From Bathynomus jamesi (taxonomy: Eukaryota > Arthropoda > Malacostraca > Isopoda > Cirolanidae), in the NCBI GenBank assembly GCA_023014485.1, contig JAJOZX010000088.1:860001-924000 (forward strand): a stretch of 64,000 nucleotides of DNA, in the 5' to 3' direction. Below the pieces are notes generated by a model, which was given only the letters and a program-made list of their open reading frames with translations, made no database searches and was not told the DNA's origin. Position 1 is the first letter of the stretch; each line of letters begins with the position of its first letter. Of this stretch, positions 1 through 11,639 are shown one piece after another. The translations under genes were made by a program, and so were the position numbers.

Positions 1-600
1 ATCAGAACTTCAATGCCCAAAGCGTGGGTCCGTTACTTCGGTGTTACGACAACTGATTGGCACACTGATATACCATAGTCCTGCCCAGTTACATTATCAG
101 CCAATCAAAAAGTTTAAGGGACTGCCACAGTCGCGAATCATAACATATAAAAGGAAGTATTTTTCAGCTGGAACTCACAGCAGTTATTTTACCAGCGAAT
201 AATCCGACATTCCCTCCGGCAAGGACAGCGACAACCATAACAACAACAACTTTATAGTTACGGGAGCTATATGAAGAGGGGTACCCGAACGCCGCTGCTA
301 CAATTAGTCTTTTAACGCATCCGATCGGAACGTATTATTTTCAATGAAAACCGTTGCTACCATCTGCACTGACGCCCAGTTTGATCGAGCGGAAGGGATT
401 ACAGTTGAAATGTAAGTGTAAAAATTTTATGTAACCGTATTTCTATTTTATTTTTGTGTCCTATATTTTGTCGCGAACTTGTTATTTATTTTAATGTTCC
501 TGAGGATGTCATTAGGCGAAAGCTCTTGGGCACCATTCGGTACTTCCTTAGTAGTTATTTTATCAAATATATATATCAACTGTAAGAATATATTTTCAAC
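1..600. other. Unassigned 5' flank carrying a Penelope-like tail
   Basis: No open reading frame of note lies here. The last part (about 480-580) matches the 3' tail of the Penelope-like element near 44.9 kb, so I infer that much of this stretch is the 3' end of another Penelope-like copy that enters the window from the left. The rest is unassigned. Confidence 0.4.
480..580 (+). repeat. Penelope-like element 3' tail
   Basis: The tail begins with GTTCCTGAGGATGTCATTAG and runs through a CTT-rich stretch into (AT)n. The same arrangement follows the GIY-YIG coding end of the Penelope-like element at 44950-45030. It contains CTGAGGA followed by a short stem-like interval and GAAA, which fits the general layout of a hammerhead core (CUGANGA ... 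GAAA). That ribozyme reading is tentative. Confidence 0.5.
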
Positions 601-626
601 TCATTACAATTTGTTGTAAAATGTTT

Positions 627-2129
627 ACTTTTCTTTTATAACTTATCGACTTTACTGACTAAATTCCTGAAGAGAACAAGGCTCGAAGGAAAAGATAAAA
701 ACTTCTTTTACTGTAGTTTACTTCTCAAAATGTACAGGTAGTGCTCTGAATTTACAGGGGTAGAGGTTCGACCTCTTTCGACCATGGCTCAGGCCGGAAT
801 CTAAAAAATATTAAGGAGGCAAGGGGCCTCTGCCCCTCCCCGCAGCGAGGCTGCTAACAAGGGAGTCTCGTAGCAGTGACCAAAGCAGAGAGCCGTAATG
901 AAGTGCCGTTCATTTTACAAATACATGTATAATATAAGCCTAAATGTTGGGGGAAGACAGTTGAAGGTTAAGTTCCCCCTTTTAAACACATGATCAAATG
1001 TTTAAAAGATTCCAAATAAAAATTTAAAAAATAAAAATAAAAAATAATCGTTTTTTTTTTGCCGAATCTTCATTTCTGAAGGCGATATCATTTCATAGTA
1101 GTACATAAGTACAATTTAAGTACACGACTGAGTATGTATTAATTTTGGTTCATTACAATTACGATTACAATTACCAATTAATTCATATTCACTTATTATT
1201 GTTTAATTACACTTCTATTAAAGTACATTCTTACATTATATATTAAATCATTACATTTAATTACAGTTTCATTGAAGTACATTACGTTGTTTACCATTCT
1301 TATAGTGTTTTTATATATTTATATATGGTTATAATACATGGTTATAATATATGGTTATAATATATGGTTATAATATATGGTTATTATATATGGTTATTAT
1401 ATATGGTTATTATATATGGTTGACACACATAATATAACATAACGCATGATAATGTTATAAATTCGAATCAGAGCGAAAGGAGATTTTTATCTTTGAAGCG
1501 TTCGCTTATGCCATAGTTAGCAAAATTTGATAACTTACCTCAGCATTTTCGAGTTCATCGCGGAGGTGATATAATTAAAAATAAAAATGAAAAAAATAAT
1601 ACGAGAACGTATTTGTGAGTTTTCGAACGAATGCATAAAGTTTTGCGTTTCATAGATTGACACGAGTAAAAATGAATATTTAATAAAATTTATATAGGAT
1701 AATGATCAAGATAAGATATGGACATATGGGGGCGGGGGATATGGTCGAATAATAGTTATATTTATACTACATAACATATAAATAATGACTTCTATAGAGT
1801 GTACAGTTTTTAGTATGATGTTAAAGAATTTTCATACATTGAATACTAGAGATATGATGAAGGGAAATTAATGACGGGAAAATGTGACGTCGTAGTTATT
1901 GAATTTGTACGTATAGTACAAATCATTATTAGGAAAGATAAATTAGAGAAATACAGTAATGAATAAAGAAGTACAAATCGAAATTCTATCCAAAATTCGC
2001 TTAGGCGATTTTGGTTTCTTATGTAAAAATGAACATTCAAACATAAAAACTATACGAACATAAGTACTGCATGAAGATAATGAATCCATATAATGATGGT
2101 GTAGGAACTGTTCATTGTTCATTTTTACA
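627..2129 (-). repeat. LARD-A 3' LTR, truncated
   Basis: This copy ends with TTTTTACA like its partner, but lacks the outer 184 nt that the right LTR carries at 5482-5665. It joins unrelated DNA at 627 without a visible target duplication, so its outer end was lost. Small ORFs in it (for example 1846-2040) recur in the partner LTR and are not genes. Confidence 0.8.
1321..1420. repeat. 14-bp minisatellite inside the LTR
   Basis: About seven units of ATATGGTTATAATA, changing to ATATGGTTATTATA, lie in tandem. The same array occurs in the partner LTR at about 6360-6450 with a small length difference, so it was copied with the LTR and then drifted. Confidence 0.75.
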
Positions 2130-2146
2130 GTGCTCCCCCTTTTTAA
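2130..2146 (-). other. Polypurine tract of LARD-A
   Basis: On the minus strand AAAAGGGGGAGCAC lies directly against the 3' LTR. This is the expected position and composition for the plus-strand primer of an LTR retrotransposon. LARD-B has AAAAGGGGAGAGTAA at the matching place. Confidence 0.7.
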
Positions 2147-4110
2147 AATGATATTAACACAATAATAATACAATTAATACAATACAATTGAGAAAATAAC
2201 ATCTAACGAATTCAAATTAGATGATGACGAATTTTTTTTTTTTTTTACAATACAAATTTTATACAGAACGATTTCGGGTAGTTGAGTACAATGCAGAGTA
2301 ATCAAATTTTTAACATGACACTCGCTCAGAGGCTATTATAAAATATAAAAATTCAAAGATTAAAACTTTAATTTTATGCAAACAGAATAAAAGGATTAAT
2401 ACGTTAATTTAGACAAACAATTAAGTTAGACAAACAATGATAGTTAAATTTTTTTTTTTTTTTTTACAAAATTTTCTTTTTCTGTGGGAAAAATTACATA
2501 CATAATGAATAGTAGATAAAAGGGAAAAATGTAAATCGTACAATCTATAAAGTAATTTTTATTGACTTGTGTAGGTAAAAATCGAATTACGTAGTGAATG
2601 ATGTATAGACCTGTGGTCTAGTGTGTATTTTTGTGTACTAGGTACAAAGTGTGTATCTTACAATTTCGAGGGACAGATTAGCCGATAGGATTGTTCAATT
2701 AACTGAATAAATGCATGAGCAAGATATATTAGAAAGCAAAAATGATTAAGATTAAATTACATAGTTAGCACTTACGCGCAATGAAATAGTTTATTGTGAT
2801 ATCCAATGATTTTAGCATAAGGTTTGTATATATATTATAGATAGTGCATACATGCGTGTGTATGTGTAGGGATTTGGAAGGTTTTTGAATGAACAAAGTT
2901 TAAAAATAATGTATAATAATTTAAGATGGGTTTAGGGTTATAAAATCTTTTAAGTTTAAGTCAATTATTGTTAAAATCTAATTACAGGTAGTATTAATGA
3001 TGGTGTATGCATATGAGTTTCATGTAAAAGTGACTTGAAGTGCGGAAAGAAAATGAATTCGAATATGTATGAAAAGTAATAGAATTCAATTAGGATTATC
3101 GATTTTACGTAATTAAATCAGTTACACGTATATTAAGGTAATAAAAAAACGTACTTAGAGGACCTTACAAGTAATGAAAGTAAATCTAGCGGTATTAAAA
3201 ATTAAATTTTGAAGGTGGAATTAAATTCGACTAGTAACATTCCTAGCTATATATGAACTGTATAACTATTAACATTAACCAGAAGTATCGGTACGATAAT
3301 TGAATTAAGAAAATTAAGAATACGAATTAAAAATATAAATCAATTATGCATTTCAATGAGCTAAACATAATTTTATAATATTCTAAAAAAAAAAAAAAAA
3401 AAAAACATAAATTGAGGTTATGTTCCATAGTACCAAAGAGGAATTAGCCATGGTTGAACCATTTCTCTGGTTGACACTGGGTTCAACTGGGGTTGGGGTG
3501 TTAAAATAAAATAAAAATAAAAAGAAAGTTTGGAGTACTACATTCGGGGGATTGAGTGACTAAGCGGGGGGTATAAGTCTGAAATTGACAATTACGTCTT
3601 TTTGTGAGCACTTTGCATTTTTTTTTTTTTTAATTGCTTGTCACACTACTTAGAACAAAAATTAAAAGAGTTCAAACAAAATGGAGGGACGGCATGTTTC
3701 TCAGCATAGTAATTTGAAAAGGAGTCATTGGGACAAGATCGATTAATTATTACACAACTATTATTATCACATATACATTACAATGATTATCAAAGTCATT
3801 ATAAACAATTGTAAGAACTGTTTTGGTTGCAAATAATAAAATACATAACTATATATTTATATACGCAACAATGGCATGAAAAGAAAAGACAAATCGGTCA
3901 ATTTCCTTCTCACAAACAAAAAAAAAGATTAACTAAAGACGCAAACCGGTCAATTCAGGTTGAATTTAATTCCCTTTTACAACAAAAAAAAGGTTGAATT
4001 AAATTCTCTTAAACAAAAAAAAAAAAAGGTTGAATTAAATTCTTAAATTACATTTTCATAAATTAAATTCTCTTAAACTACAAAGAAAGTTGAATTCAAT
4101 TGACTGCATT

Positions 4111-4258
4111 GAAAACTGACTTGGGACTCGAAAACTGACTTGGGACTCGAAAACTGACTTGGGACTCGAAAACTGACTTGAGACTCGAAAACTGACTTGG
4201 GACTCGAAAACTGACTTGGGACTCGAAAACTGACTTGGGACTCGAAAACTGACTGGGA
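4111..4258. repeat. 19-bp tandem repeat in LARD-A
   Basis: About eight units of AAAACTGACTTGGGACTCG lie head to tail with few changes. Short ORFs with repeated SFRVPSQFSSPKSVFE come from this array and are not genes. Confidence 0.8.
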
Positions 4259-4263
4259 CTTGA

Positions 4264-4475
4264 AAACTGTCTGACTTGAACTCTATCAAGTATCTTTAAA
4301 CTGTCTGACTTGAACTCTATCAAGTATCTTTAAACTGTCTGACTTGAACTCTATCAAGTATCTTTAAACTGTCTGACTTGAACTCTATCAAGTATCTTTA
4401 AACTGTCTGACTTGAACTCTATCAAGTATCTTGAAACTGTCTAACTTGAACTCTATCAAGTATCTTGAAACTGAA
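4264..4475. repeat. 34-bp tandem repeat in LARD-A
   Basis: Six units of a 34-bp sequence contain ACTTGAACTCTATCAAGTAT. Each unit holds the small inverted repeat ACTTGA...TCAAGT. Degenerate units continue to about 4700. LARD-B has the same motif reverse-complemented at 25770-25930. Confidence 0.8.
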
Positions 4476-5460
4476 CTGACTAAAATTGACTGCACTTGAA
4501 CTCTATCAAGTGGAGTCTACTGAAAACGAAACTGACTTGCACTTGAACTGCTATCAAGTGAAGATTAACTGAAAACGGAAAATGACTGCACTTGATCTCT
4601 ATCAAGTGGAGACTATTAACCTCTGGGGTTTGGTTGTCTCTCTTGGTGCAACCGACTTACTTGAAATGCAATCAAGTATCTTGAAACTGGAACTAACTTG
4701 AAACTGTTCTCAAGTATCTCTATAACTCTATAAACTCTCTGTAAACTCTCTCTTTCTTAATTTGCAAGTCAATTCAATTCAATAATTTGAAAAAATTGTA
4801 AACAAAAATAAAAAAATGTAAACAATATTTCACTCTAATGTACGCGAAGGTACTGTACTATTATGTTTGGTACATAAAATAAAATTATTCTATACTGAAT
4901 ATAATAGTGAAAATAACTCTGAAATTAACTCTCTGAAATTAACAATCTGAAATTATCTCTCTGAAATTAACGCTCTGAAATTAACTCTTTCTGTTACTTT
5001 TAACTTCTGTTACTTTTAACTTCTGTTACTTTTAACTTCTGTGACTTTTAACTTCTGTGAAAATTACTGTTTCACTAAAAAAAAATGTATCACTGGTGTC
5101 TGAAATGTTCACTGTGTTTCTTGTAAATTCTGGCTTGATACTTATTATTAACTGTTAATAATACTGACTTTTCAAATGTTTACAAATTACTTAAAAAAAA
5201 ACAACTCTGTACTTAACAAAATTTCTACGGCGAAATCCTTAGAGACGTGTCCTGAAGACGTATCTTGCTGGCTACTTCTTCTTGGATGAAAACTAGGCGT
5301 GGAGAACTTGGAGTCGTGACACACCGGTTCAAGGGTGGATGTTACGAACTAGAAGTCGTGACACGCCGGTCAAATGGTTTTATCCTGATGCAGGGTAATT
5401 TCTATCCTGGCCAAAGAGTGGCCACTTGTTAAAATCCTCTTGTTAAAATATTCTTCTAAT

Positions 5461-5480
5461 CCTGGGGTAGGGTCGCCAGA
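5461..5480 (-). other. Primer-binding-like site of LARD-A
   Basis: On the minus strand, TGGCGACCCTACCCCAGG begins three nucleotides after the LTR end. A TGG start at this position is the norm for tRNA-primed LTR elements, since tRNAs end in CCA. I do not assign the tRNA. Confidence 0.6.
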
Positions 5481-5481
5481 C

Positions 5482-7167
5482 TGTTAACCCCTCCGTCTAT
5501 GGCCCTGGGGTGGTTCGGAATCGAAGGGGGTTCTGGTTAGGAGGCAGCAACGGATATTTCTTCTATAACATTCTAATTCTTTTCTCTCGCTTTATGGGGT
5601 CGACAATTGTTAATTCTTCTCTTTCTATAATACTCTGATACTTTCTCTTGGTACTAAAATTATCGACTTTTCTTTTATAACTTATCGACTTTACTGACTA
5701 AATTCCTGAAGAGAACAAGGCTCGAAGGAAAAGATAAAAACTTCTTTTACTGTAGTTTACTTCTCAAAATGTACAGGTAGTGCTCTGAATTTACAGGGGT
5801 AGAGGTTCGACCTCTTTCGACCATGGCTCAGGCCGGAATCTAAAAAATATTAAGGAGGCAAGGGGCCTCTGCCCCTCCCCGCAGCGAGGCTGCTAACAAG
5901 GGAGTCTCGTAGTAGTGACCAAAGCAGAGAGCCGTAATGAAGTGCCGTTCATTTTACAAATACATGTATAATATAAGCCTAAATGTTGGGGGAAGACAGT
6001 TGAAGGTTAAGTTCCCCCTTTTAAACACATGATCAGTTGTTTGAAAGATTCCAAATAAAAATTTAAAAAATAAAAATAAAAACTAATCGTATTTTTTTTG
6101 CCGAATCTTCATTTCTGAAGGCGATATCATTTCATAGTAGTACATAAGTACAATTTAAGTACACGACTGAGTATGTATTAATTTTGGTTCATTACAATTA
6201 CGATTACAATTACCAATTAATTCATATTCACTTATTATTGTTTAATTACACTTCTATTAAAGTACATTCTTACATTATATATTAAATCATTACATTTAAT
6301 TACAGTTTCATTGAAGTATATTACGTTGTTTACCATTCTTACAGTGTTTTTATATATTTATATATGGTTATAATACATGGTTATAATATATGGTTATAAT
6401 ATATGGTTATAATATGGTTATTATATATGGTTATTATATATGGTTATTATATATGGTTGACACACATAATATAACATAACGCATGATAATGTTATAAATT
6501 CGAATCAGAGCGAAAGGAGATTTTTATCTTTGAAGCGTTCGCTTATGCCATAGTTAGCAAAATTTGATAACTTACCTCAACATTTTCGAGTTCATCGCGG
6601 GAGGTGATATAATTAAAAATAAAAATGAAAAAAATAATACGAGAACGTATTTGTGCGTTTTCGAACGAATGCATAAAGTTTTGCGTTTCATAGATTGATA
6701 CGAGTAAAAATGAATATTTAATAAAATTTATATAGGATAATGATCAAGATAAGATATGGACGTATGGGGGCGGGGGATATGGTCGAATAATAGTTATATT
6801 TATACTACATAACATATAAATATTGACTTCTATAGAGTGTACAGTTTTTAGTATGATGTTAAAGAATTTTCATACATTGAATACTAGAGATATGATGAAG
6901 GGAAATTAATGACGGGAAAATGTGACGTCATAGTTATTGAATTTGTACGTATAGTACAAATCATTATTAGGAAAGATAAATTAGAGAAATACAGTAATGA
7001 ATAAAGAAGTACAAATCGAAATTCTATCCAAAACTCGCTTAGGCGATTTTGGTTTCTTATGTAAAAATGAACATTCAAACATAAAAACTATACGAACATA
7101 AGTACTGCATGAAGATAATGAATCCATATAATGATGGTATAGGAATTGTTCATTGTTCATTTTTACA
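5482..7167 (-). repeat. LARD-A 5' LTR, complete (1686 bp)
   Basis: Runs from TGTTAACCCC to TTTTTACA. The same terminal bases bound the LTRs of LARD-B in the opposite orientation. (TA)n follows immediately at 7168, and the mariner element lies beyond it. Confidence 0.8.
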
Positions 7168-7191
7168 TATATATATATATATATATATATA

Positions 7192-8568
7192 CAGGGTGAG
7201 TCAAAAGTAGCGCCCGATTTCAGTTTTTTCGGCTGTCAGATTCTTTCTGGGAAGTCATGTTAATAATTGTCTTGCAGATTATTAATTTTCTTAGTTTATT
7301 TATTTTTGTTTTTGTTTTGCAGGTTATTGCTGAGAGTTTGGAAAGTTACTGAACTTGCACGAAATTGAACCATGAATTACCTTTCAATGAATCAACGCAT
7401 TGCGGCCGTGAAACATTACTACAAATGTAATGAACAACCAACGATGGCGGCACGCCGTTTGGCACAGGAATTCGATATTAACCCACCCCAGGGAAGAAAC
7501 ATACGATTGATTGTTGAGAAATTTGAAGCAACAGGGTCGGTAGCCACTGCAAAGAAGTCCGGTCGTCCGAAAACGGCAACGAATGTAGCTAAGGCTGAAG
7601 AAGCCATCAGGAGACTGGAACAAATTCCGCAAAAGTCAACTCGCCGTTTATCTGCAGAGTTGGAAGTGAGCCAATCAAGTGTTATCCGTATCCTTCACCA
7701 GAAAAAATGGAAACCTTACATTCCAAGCTTACTGCATGCCCTTCATGATGGAGATGACGACCACCGTCTTCAATTTTGCGAAGAGTTCTTAGCTAAACTT
7801 GACGAAGAGGACACAATGCTAGACAACATCTGGTGGTCAGATGAGGCATGTTTTAAACTTAACGGCACAATTAACAGACACAATTGTGTCTACTGGGCTG
7901 CGGAGAACCCAAGAGTGACAGTTGAGAAGGAGGTAAATTTACCTGGCGTGACAGTTTGGGCAGCCATATCTCCATTAGGGATAATTGGACCCTTTTTCTT
8001 TGAGGGATCTGTCACTGCAGAAATTTACCTGGATATGCTGCAAACCTTCTTTTGGCCCAGGGTACAAGATCAGAACTGTTATTTCCAGCAAGATGGAGCT
8101 CCACCTCATTATGGACGTCATGTTCGTCAGTGGCTTGATGAAAACTTTCCCGGAAAGTGGATCGGCCGCCGCGGTCCGATCGAGTGGCCGGCACGCTCCC
8201 CAGACCTTACACCTCCAGATTTCTTTCTTTGGGGGCTCATGAAAGACCTTGTTTATCGTGAAAAGCCTCGTATCATTCAGGAATTGAAGGCTCAAATCAC
8301 TGCAAAGTTTGAGGAAATTGATATCGAACTCTGCAGGCGTGTGTGCCACTCTGTGCCTGCTCGGCTGCAATTGTGCATCGATCACGAGGGAGGGCACTTT
8401 GAAAATTGCAAGTAAAACAGCTTGGTACAGTTCCGTAATAATTTTCCCCCGAATAAATGGTTAGATAAACATGTCATTCATTTATTTCTACCTTCTTGTA
8501 CACTGTAATACAAATGGCAAACAAACAATCAACTGACAGAAATCGGGCGCTACTTTTGACTCACCCTG
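7192..8568 (+). mobile_element. Complete mariner-like DD41D transposon
   Basis: Terminal inverted repeats begin CAGGGTGAGTCAAAAGTAGC at 7192 and end with the reverse complement at 8568. The match extends about 28 bp to CGCCCGATTTC. It sits in a (TA)n tract with TA directly before the left end, as expected for IS630-Tc1-mariner elements. The length of 1377 bp and the single intact gene are typical of an autonomous copy. It lies directly outside the 5' LTR of LARD-A. Confidence 0.92.
7372..8415 (+). CDS. Mariner-like DD41D transposase, intact
   Basis: A 347-residue open frame with no stops, centred between the terminal repeats. It would cut and paste its own element at TA sites in the nucleus. 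An N-terminal helix-turn-helix region (about 5-110) holds the linker KKSGRPKTA. The catalytic domain follows. D157 lies in WWSDEAC, D241 in FQQDGAPPHY and D283 in SPDLTPPDFFLWG, with 41 residues between the last two. That spacing places it in the DD41D group (rosa/VISITOR-like). The start at 7372 gives a normal N-terminus, and a second Met five codons later is an alternative. It is the only full-length, undamaged mobile-element gene in the window, so the copy may still be active. Confidence 0.93.
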   Translation: MNYLSMNQRIAAVKHYYKCNEQPTMAARRLAQEFDINPPQGRNIRLIVEKFEATGSVATAKKSGRPKTATNVAKAEEAIRRLEQIPQKSTRRLSAELEVSQSSVIRILHQKKWKPYIPSLLHALHDGDDDHRLQFCEEFLAKLDEEDTMLDNIWWSDEACFKLNGTINRHNCVYWAAENPRVTVEKEVNLPGVTVWAAISPLGIIGPFFFEGSVTAEIYLDMLQTFFWPRVQDQNCYFQQDGAPPHYGRHVRQWLDENFPGKWIGRRGPIEWPARSPDLTPPDFFLWGLMKDLVYREKPRIIQELKAQITAKFEEIDIELCRRVCHSVPARLQLCIDHEGGHFENCK

Positions 8569-8584
8569 TGTATATATATATATG

Positions 8585-8632
<48 letters not shown>

Positions 8633-8875
8633 GCCTCTGTGTATTTTCATAAAAAACAAGTAGATTTTTATTAAAAAAGATTCAGCAAAATGTATGAACT
8701 GATCAAATTAATTTAAAAATTTCTGTTTACAACTGTATCATTTCTCCTTAAAGGACCAATGAGGAACTAAATCGTGTTATAGAATCACTTCGCAACCTAT
8801 GATTCATGAGAGTAATGTCCTTAGCTAATATAATTTTTTAAAAAATCAACCATAGTTTTCACACGCTTAGAGCAC

Positions 8876-9225
8876 GTCTTCGTTTATGATGTCCTTTTAC
8901 GTTTAACGCCACGTGCTGGTAACCCCTTCTTCTTCTTCCAGACAGCCCTCTTCTTCTTCCCCACCACGCATTTTTCTCTTTGCATCTTTGATGACTTCGT
9001 CCCGTGTACGCTTTAAGTGCTTTTCTAGAGCTTCTTTAGGTCTAACCCCGCCATTATGTCTTCCACCGTGTTAAAACCTGATTGTAATGCTTTCCTCCCG
9101 AGGTATCTGGCACCCCTCTTCAGCAAGGGGAAAGTCGTACGTAGTATGGTTGAAAAAATGGATCCAAGCCCACTCCCACACTGGTATCCCACCCCTCGAT
9201 AGGCTGTGAAAGGCTTTCGTTCCAT
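8876..9225 (-). pseudogene. Small basic Polinton protein
   Basis: The open part (9025-9225, 66 codons) has the pattern GYQCGSGLGSIF, then FPLLKRGARYLGRKALQSG, a glycine-rich start followed by an amphipathic helix. Short proteins of this kind accompany Polinton capsid genes. Past a stop, another frame down to about 8890 is very rich in lysine and arginine, like a nucleic-acid-binding tail. It starts where the penton-like gene ends. The function is inferred from position and pattern only. Confidence 0.5.
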
Positions 9226-10072
9226 TATAAATCAGTACAACGAAAGTGGAGCTTCACCGTTAAGCTCCCATTACCGAATGGGAAACTTTTCTCCGCAATC
9301 GTTCTTATATATATTGAGATACTGGTTAATAGATTAGTCGCGACATTCACATATTGAGGTTTGTCATATGTAATGCTCAGGATCTGTCCTCTATGAGTGG
9401 GAGTGTGAGCGATACGAAGCAGGCGTGCTTGAGTATCCCCAACAATCTGACGCTCCACGATATTGTGTAAATATAGCACATGTCTGGGAGTGGATAGCCA
9501 TCATCAAATTTCTCCAATTTCAGCTGATACATTAGGCTATTGTACTTCGTGAAAGGTATCTCTTTGGAAGGCTGATCCATATCGCCACTCGGTTATAATT
9601 TTGAACAGCCCTTTGTCTTCAATATTTCTGTTAGCTTGTGAGTTTAGGATCAGATTGTGTGCAACGGTTTCTTTGTTCACGATCTCGTGTACTAAATCAG
9701 CCGTAAGATTTGAGCTTTTTAAACTAACATTTACGTCTCTCACAACATCCTCAGCCGCACCATAACGGCCCGGGCCGTTATGGTGTAATACCGTTCATCC
9801 TCACTCCAGGCGGTACGCATGGTTTCATCCCGAGTTACCTCGACTTTTTCACACTCATCAAGGTCTCTAAGAACCTTAAAAACGGTTTCTTTATAATTAA
9901 TGCTTAAAAAGAGGGTGTCCAGCTGAATTTCGCATATCCCCACCTCATACGGATCACGACCCAATTCAACGGGCCCATGGAGTTCTGTTCCAAAGCTGGC
10001 CAGGGTGTTGTTAGGATGTACAGAGAGAGAAGAAGAGGACGGGAGTATGACGTAGAAATGGTTAGGCGACAT
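9225..10072 (-). pseudogene. Polinton penton-like minor capsid protein, frameshifted
   Basis: Four overlapping minus-strand frames (9740-10072, 9537-9743, 9377-9580, 9225-9479) read as one protein broken by at least three frameshifts. The N-terminus has the Polinton pattern LPSSSSLSVHPNNTLASF followed by EVGICEIQ. The C-terminal part has QIVGDTQARLLRIA and later FPFGNGSLTVKLHFR. From memory of the family, these blocks mark the minor capsid (penton-like, single jelly-roll) protein of Polintons. It lies between integrase and the small basic gene. It can no longer make a full protein. Confidence 0.65.
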
Positions 10073-10187
10073 GTTGCATATTATTTAAGCTTCATTATTG
10101 TATCAGCTTTTATATAGGTGTTGAAGCTTTCTGGGTACCCAAGCCATTTCACCAGATACATTCTTCTCGTTCCTGATCCTTTGCTGC

Positions 10188-11607
10188 CTAATTTTTTTCA
10201 ATTTTAAACACGGTTTTTCCTAAATTAAATGTCACTTTCTGCAACTCCTCACGGTAAAAGCTTCCTGCGATCTCTTTTCCATTCAAATCTTCAATGTAAT
10301 ACATCATTATCTCGCCTTTAAGTCTCATAGCCCTAACTTTAAAAATCTCAGGTGTCCAACCTTGCTCAAATCCCCTCGCGAATTTATTACCCGAACGCGA
10401 CAGCCTTACATAATCATTGATTTTGAAAGGTGTAGAGTGCAGCATGGTTCTACGAATATCTCTTCTCACCTCACGCTCTGTGTGCGTACCTCTTTCTAAA
10501 ACCTCCTTGTTACGTATTGTCCCAATCGTGGGATGGTGTAAATGGTTGTATGATGAGGCCAGTGATTCTAGAATGTCTATATATCTATATGTGTTTTTAT
10601 GTGTAAAATAACGATGCATGCGTTCCTTTATGGTACGTTGAACTCTTTCAGCTAAAGAAGCCTTATGTATAGAGCTGCTCGTGTAGTAACTGATATTAAA
10701 CATGTTCTGAAAGCTCGGACTATAAATTCTTTCCCCATATCCGTACAAAAATAGCCTGGAATCCTGTTTTCTTTCAACATCAGCGTTTTTGTGGCTTTAG
10801 CAACTGGCGATTTATTTTTCGGAGGAATTAGCCACAGATATCTAGAGAATACATCTATTATGAATACGATGTAGTGGTAGCTATCATTACACAGGTCAAC
10901 AAAAAAACTTTTTTTTTTCGTTGCCAAGGAAATTCGTACGAATTTAGGGTATTTTGGGGTTGCTGAATTCCAAAATGAAAGTAGTTTTTCCGATTTGGCT
11001 CTAGTTCTTGAGATAATGAATACCCTCAATTAATAGGAAACGTAACCATAACGCGTGCATATGGGAAACTACCGGAACATTCTAGATGGTGAGACCGAAT
11101 AAAATGCCATTATGTATTTCATGTGTTTACTTTTGTATGATTTGAGACAATTTCAATGCGATTTGTAAGTAGGCTCCGCCTGAACATTAAATTTTTTGCA
11201 TTTTTACGTGTTTCAATGGGGTACCAATTATCTCATAAATTAGAGCCAATCTAGCAAAACCGATGTCATATTCGGAATCAGCACCACAAAGTTACCCCAA
11301 AATCACTCTAATATGATTGGCAATAAAATGAGTGTTGACCAGTGTTATACATCGAATATCTTTGCATGTCTATTAAATCAGTCTGCCAAATTGAGTCAAT
11401 TGAGGCCGCATTTTTCTTGGTTGTTTTAAAACTTTTTCTCACAGGCTTATGAAGTGTATAAGCATCCTGCTCCCGCAAAATCCTGTCAACATCATTTTTC
11501 CCTATTCCCTCATTATAAACACCTCTGTACAGTCTATCAACGCTTCCGTAGGAGGCTGGATTAGAAATGTCATAATAGCGTCTTCTTAATATGTTAGCCA
11601 TTTGCAT
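10188..11607 (-). pseudogene. Polinton integrase, split by a MITE
   Basis: A retroviral-type integrase that would insert the element into the genome. The N-terminal zinc-binding part and the start of the core (QTDLIDM, first catalytic Asp) lie in 11308-11607. The core resumes after an insertion with IDVFSRYLWLIP and FCTDMGKEF (second Asp) in 10652-10895. A frameshift follows, then AERVQRTIKERMHRYFT (catalytic Glu region) and a C-terminal DNA-binding region with SGNKFARGFEQGWTPEIFKV in 10188-10748. The gene is interrupted by the foldback element at 10890-11344, which supplies the foreign N-terminal residues of the middle frame. Confidence 0.85.
10890..11344. mobile_element. Foldback MITE inside the integrase gene
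   Basis: Two inverted arms of about 115-130 bp close the interruption of the integrase reading frame. The left arm starts near CACAGGTCAACA and the right arm ends near TGTTGACCAGTG. Shared inner blocks include TTGCCAA, TTTTGGGGT and TTGGCTCTA, followed by TTGAGATAAT (left) and TATGAGATAAT (right, inverted). The middle is about 200 bp with no coding capacity. TA precedes the left end, but the right end shows TT, so a TA duplication is not proven. Arms differ by perhaps a quarter of positions, so the insertion is old. Confidence 0.7.
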
Positions 11608-11639
11608 ATTTTAGAGGAACGTGGAGAGGGTTGGCCGTT

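Larger units (their letters stand above)
2150..5460. other. Non-coding internal region of LARD-A
   Basis: About 3.3 kb of AT-rich DNA with long A/T runs and several tandem arrays, including repeated CTGAAATTAACTCT-like and TTCTGTTACTTTTAACT-like units at about 4915-5060. No ORF longer than 80 codons and no retroviral motif is present. The same landmarks, reverse-complemented, occur inside LARD-B, so this is conserved element sequence rather than random filler. Confidence 0.65.
627..7167 (-). mobile_element. LARD-A: large non-coding LTR retrotransposon
   Basis: Two direct repeats of about 1.5 kb (627-2129 and 5666-7167) bracket about 3.4 kb of DNA without coding capacity. The right copy is a full LTR, starting TGTTAACCCC at 5482 and ending TTTTTACA at 7167. 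Read on the minus strand, a primer-binding-like site follows the 5' LTR and a purine tract precedes the 3' LTR, so the sense is minus. No gag or pol motif is visible in any frame, so it would depend on proteins supplied by another element. The two LTRs differ by roughly one percent by eye, which suggests a fairly recent insertion. Confidence 0.8.

Noticed and set aside
4111..4475. Regular repeats that might suggest a CRISPR array
   Set aside because: Units are contiguous without unique spacers, in a eukaryotic LTR element. This is a satellite.
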